A program made the translations under genes and the position numbers. DNA of 64,000 bases, from assembly GCF_000309385.1 (NCBI RefSeq), contig NZ_JH976537.1:1259425-1323424 (forward strand), given 5' to 3'. Shown in pieces: positions 61,268-64,000 of the stretch. The stretch is from Nodosilinea nodulosa PCC 7104. Lineage in GTDB: Bacteria; Cyanobacteriota; Cyanobacteriia; Phormidesmidales; Phormidesmidaceae. Below the pieces are notes generated by a model, which was not told the origin of the DNA, made no database searches, and was given only the letters and a program-made list of their open reading frames with translations. Each line of letters starts with the position of its first letter. Position 1 is the first letter of the stretch.

Positions 61268-61693
61268 ATGAGCACTCAGCAAATTACCATCGAGCTGCCA
61301 AAGCCAGTGATGCGGCAACTGATGCGAATTGCGGCGGCGACCCATCAATCGATCGAGTCTCTGGTGGCCCAGAGCGTGCTGAGCAACCTGCCGCCCTCGG
61401 TCGATAACGCACCATCAGAATTGCAAACCGATCTGCTAGCCATGCAGGGGATGGGTGTGGAAGAGTTGTATGCGATCGCCCAAGCCCAAACCGAACCAGC
61501 ACAGCACAACCGCCACACCGAACTGCTGCAAAAAAACGAAGTCGAACTACTCACCCCCGAAGAACGTCAAGAACTCTCTGCCCTCAGGCAATCTGCCGAT
61601 CATCTAATGCTGCGTAAAGCCTACGCCTGGTCGCTGCTCCGGTGGCGAGGCCAAAAGATTCCTGCCTTAGCTGACCTACCTGTGTCAGTATGA
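61268..61693 (+). CDS. RHH-like antitoxin-type protein, orphan
   Basis: 141 aa from ATG 61268 (MSTQQITIELPKPVMRQLMR). N-terminal strand-helix-helix as in ribbon-helix-helix proteins, a middle segment LQTDLLAMQGMGVEELYAIA, and a helical tail LLTPEERQELSALRQSADHLMLRKAYAWSLLRWRGQKIP. Layout similar to the HNH partner at 30452-30862. No toxin or nuclease follows it. Lies 60 bp behind TIR-GUN4, same strand. Confidence 0.7.
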   Translation: MSTQQITIELPKPVMRQLMRIAAATHQSIESLVAQSVLSNLPPSVDNAPSELQTDLLAMQGMGVEELYAIAQAQTEPAQHNRHTELLQKNEVELLTPEERQELSALRQSADHLMLRKAYAWSLLRWRGQKIPALADLPVSV

Positions 61694-61791
61694 GCATTTC
61701 TTGAGTTTGGCTGGCACCCACCTGTTCCGTCATAACGACGACCGAATAGCTGTTGATGAGTAGCCCGGCGATCGCGTCGCTGGTCTGTTGT

Positions 61792-62490
61792 TTAGGTCGT
61801 TACCATGCCGTGCTCTAGGGCGAAGCGCACCAGCTCTGTGCGGCTGTTGGTGCCGGTCTTGCTAAACAGGCGGCTGACATATTTCTCCACATTGCGCACG
61901 CTGGTCTCCAGGCGGCTGGCGATCTCTTTGTTCATCAGCCCCTCGGCCACCAGATCCAGCACGCTCTGCTCACGGGGTGTGAGGTCGATGCGAATGTCGG
62001 AGGTCACCTTGGCGATGCCGCCCTTCTGGCTCAGCATGGCTTTGATTTCTTCGATCTGGCGGGCCATGACCGCGATATCGGGGATGTCGCCCGCGTCCAT
62101 GGTTTGGGCGGCGCGGCGACCCATCAGGTTGGTGACCACCGCCACCAGCTCTTCGGGGTCAAAGGGTTTGGAGAGGTAGGCGTCGCAGCCCGCGTTGTAG
62201 CCCTGGATGCGATCGCTGGTCATGCCCCGCGCCGTTAAAAACAGCACCGGCAGCCCCTTGAAGCGAATGTCGTCGCGCACCTGGGCCAAAAAGGCGTAGC
62301 CATCGACCTGGGGCATCATGATGTCGGAGATCAGCACGTCCGGGGTCTCCTGTTGCAGCAGATCCCACCCTTCCTTGGCGTTGCTGGCCGATCGCACCGT
62401 AAAGCCGCTGTCCTCCAGGTAGGCCTGCACCGCCTCGCGCAGACCTGGCTCGTCGTCTACCAGTAGAATGTTTCCGGCTTGCTCAGACAT
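61792..62490 (-). CDS. Ycf29-type NarL/LuxR response regulator
   Basis: 232 aa. Receiver domain with acidic pair LLVDDEPG, phospho-acceptor Asp in VLISDIMMPQVDGY and Lys in YLSKPFDPEEL; a helical linker (AVMARQIEEIKAMLSQKG) and a LuxR-type HTH, LTPREQSVLDLVAEGLMNKE and SVRNVEKYVSRLFSKTGTNSRTELVRFALEHG. The HTH is nearly the same as in Ycf29, a regulator shared by cyanobacteria and some plastids. Its cognate kinase is not adjacent. A conserved ALEHG C-terminus supports the start and end. Confidence 0.9.
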   Translation of the reverse strand: MSEQAGNILLVDDEPGLREAVQAYLEDSGFTVRSASNAKEGWDLLQQETPDVLISDIMMPQVDGYAFLAQVRDDIRFKGLPVLFLTARGMTSDRIQGYNAGCDAYLSKPFDPEELVAVVTNLMGRRAAQTMDAGDIPDIAVMARQIEEIKAMLSQKGGIAKVTSDIRIDLTPREQSVLDLVAEGLMNKEIASRLETSVRNVEKYVSRLFSKTGTNSRTELVRFALEHGMVTT

Positions 62491-62781
62491 GGAATCGCCC
62501 TAGATGACCTATTAATGCTCACTTTAACCCGGAATTGTCGGGACGGACTGTCGGGCCTGCTGTACTCGACTCCTGGGTTTATCAATAGTTATCAATTACA
62601 GCCAGACAATTGCAGCCAGATAGGGGCGTTGGGCTGAGTCTTAGGGAAGACAGCCGTCCAGGGACAGCAGCCTTCAGCAGAACTACTCATTCCCGCCGCT
62701 CATTTCTAATCGACTACCATTGAAGACAGACCTCAGCCAGGTCAAGGGTGGCCTGGACTCGCGATCGCAGGAGTAGCTGAT

Positions 62782-63738
62782 ATGGACGGGTCATTTTCCC
62801 AGGGCATGCTGAAGAGCGAACTGCTCAATCGCCTGGCCATTAACCTCGACACCGCCGAAGAAATTGGCCCAATTGCCGAAATTTGGGTCAATGGTCACAC
62901 CCACCAGGTCAGGGGTATTGGCTGTAATGCCGGCGGGCTGATCAATCGCCAGAGCCGACGATTTTTGTGGACTCAGATCGGCTCGGTTGGGCGCGATGGG
63001 GTGGTGGTCAAAGCTGGGGCGCAGGCTGCCGCCATTGACGAGCATCTGCAAGACTGCCTGCCCCTGGGGGAGGTCGAGCTGTGGTCAGACCACGGCGATC
63101 GCATCGGCCAACTGATCGACTACCGCTTTGACCCAGCTACCGGCAACATTCTGCAATACCTGTTTGTTCCTGAAGCAGCTAGCGCCCTGGCCCCTGGCCT
63201 GTATGCCCTGGAACCAGTGGCCGTGATCAGCACGGGCCGCCGCCGAATGATGGCGGAAGCTGCGGCGCTGACGGCGGCTCCCCTCGTCCAGGCTGGCATA
63301 CCGCAGCCCCCAGAGCCCTCCCCCCAGCGATCGCCCTTCGACCGCATTCCCCTCGATCGCCTGCCCCTAGACAACGTTCCCGACCCTCGCCAGGGCTGGG
63401 ATGCCGCCGTCAAAACCACTCGCCAGGCCCAGCAGCAGGTCAGCGATCGCTTGCAGGACGGTCGCCAAAGGCTCCAGGCCGAGGCCCAGGAGCGTCGCCA
63501 GAAGCTTCAGGCCGAGGCCCAAGACAAACTGGGCGGCCTGTTGGGCAATGTCAAAAAGCGGACTCGCCACCTGCGCAATCAGCTGCGCGAAGCCGTTACC
63601 GACGCCACCGCCGGACTGCCCTCTGGCCCCAACCTCCGGGACGACAAAACCCCCACAATCGATGTGGATGCTATGGAGCTGTGGCCCGAGGACGATTTTT
63701 CCCAGGAGCCGCCCCATAACCGGCCCCATCGGCCCTAG
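62782..63738 (+). CDS. PRC-barrel domain protein with helical tail
   Basis: 318 aa from the ATG with AGGAG in front. Two PRC-barrel-like beta units (about 8-90: LLNRLAINLDTAEEIGPIAEIWVNGHTHQVRGIGC...; about 95-160: LGEVELWSDHGDRIGQLIDYRFDPATGNILQYLFV). A Pro-rich linker is followed by a charged helix (ERRQKLQAEAQDKLGG) and an acidic end. PRC-barrels in phototrophs are found in reaction-centre subunit H and RimM; a role in the photosynthetic membrane is possible but not shown. The gap 62491-62781 before it holds no other gene. Confidence 0.8.
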   Translation: MDGSFSQGMLKSELLNRLAINLDTAEEIGPIAEIWVNGHTHQVRGIGCNAGGLINRQSRRFLWTQIGSVGRDGVVVKAGAQAAAIDEHLQDCLPLGEVELWSDHGDRIGQLIDYRFDPATGNILQYLFVPEAASALAPGLYALEPVAVISTGRRRMMAEAAALTAAPLVQAGIPQPPEPSPQRSPFDRIPLDRLPLDNVPDPRQGWDAAVKTTRQAQQQVSDRLQDGRQRLQAEAQERRQKLQAEAQDKLGGLLGNVKKRTRHLRNQLREAVTDATAGLPSGPNLRDDKTPTIDVDAMELWPEDDFSQEPPHNRPHRP

Positions 63739-63744
63739 GGCCGG

Positions 63745-64000
63745 CTACAGGTCGCGCTGGTAGTCGGCGATCGCGTCCATGAGGTCAGCCTTGCCCGTCG
63801 ATGGAATCAGATCGGCCAGGGTAACGGTCTTTTGGCCGCCGCCCAGCGCTACGGGGGTGCTGGCCAAAATATCGGTCACCGCGGCTTCGGTTACCTTATC
63901 GCCCGTGACCAGGGGATAGAGCTTTTCGGCCAGGGGGGTGTGCAGTTTGGCATCGCCCAGGTACAGGTGCCACTTGGCAACATCCAAATACACTTTGTCG
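63745..64000 (-). CDS. DUF3181 protein, 5' end outside the window
   Basis: At least 84 codons are present, ending at 63745. The visible part DKVYLDVAKWHLYLGDAKLHTPLAEKLYPL...AVTDILASTPVALGGGQKTVTLADLIP matches the cyanobacterial DUF3181 family, usually about 90-105 aa, so a short N-terminus is missing. The frame is open to the window edge. The GTG at 63993 is probably internal. Function unknown. It converges with the PRC-barrel gene. Confidence 0.85.
   Translation of the reverse strand, partial: DKVYLDVAKWHLYLGDAKLHTPLAEKLYPLVTGDKVTEAAVTDILASTPVALGGGQKTVTLADLIPSTGKADLMDAIADYQRDL

Overview
The window is chromosomal DNA of a cyanobacterium, most likely a GC-rich filamentous Leptolyngbya/Nodosilinea-type organism (genus is inference). 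The evidence is the very frequent HIP1 octamer GCGATCGC, and genes that are cyanobacterial hallmarks: SipA, the sll1393-type glycogen synthase, the StpA glucosylglycerol-phosphate phosphatase, a Ycf29-type response regulator, a DUF3181 protein, a TIR-GUN4 protein, an orthocaspase homologue and an NB-ARC/WD40 STAND protein. StpA suggests that the cell makes glucosylglycerol, so salt tolerance is plausible.

Layout. 0.1-4.6 kb (minus strand): a BMP-type ABC importer (Tat lipoprotein plus two RbsC-like permeases) followed by a biuret-hydrolase-like cysteine hydrolase; a MITE-like element separates the two permease genes and no ATPase gene is visible. 5-10.8 kb: a large STAND NTPase with 14 WD40 repeats, sipA and small proteins. 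11-15.9 kb: glycogen synthase, a TPR protein and a secreted transglutaminase-like protein. 16-24.6 kb: MMPL/RND transporter, animal-type alpha-amylase, DUF4126, SDR, acyltransferase and CPBP protease. 24.9-29.7 kb: pseudo-receiver adenylate cyclase, glyS, murD. 29.9-32.5 kb: a small accessory island (HNH nuclease, RHH-like partner, frameshifted gene) lying between a truncated copy of the era 3' end and intact era. 32.5-39.2 kb: YjbQ, RHH-like protein, thioredoxin, a Pro/Glu-rich lipoprotein, L32 and several conserved unknowns. 39.4-45.5 kb: pseudo-orthocaspase, M3 oligopeptidase, DacB/PBP4. 45.7-53.8 kb: PGM1-like ATP-grasp ligase, histidine kinase, NfeD/SPFH pair, PP2C phosphatase, YdcF protein. 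53.9-60.1 kb: stpA, ROK kinase, two membrane proteins, a LysR regulator divergent from chrA. 60.2-64 kb: TIR-GUN4, an orphan RHH-like protein, Ycf29-type regulator, PRC-barrel protein and a DUF3181 gene cut by the window edge.

Most of the window is core chromosome with short operons. Accessory signals are the era island, a four-copy palindromic MITE family with a perfect AACGTTCAAACGTTTGAACGTT-type core, a second MITE-like element in the importer operon, octamer and heptamer tandem repeats between genes, a 65-bp tandem duplication at the start of dacB, and signalling/defence-like multidomain proteins (STAND-WD40, TIR-GUN4, pseudo-caspase). I saw no tRNA, rRNA, CRISPR array or intact transposase.
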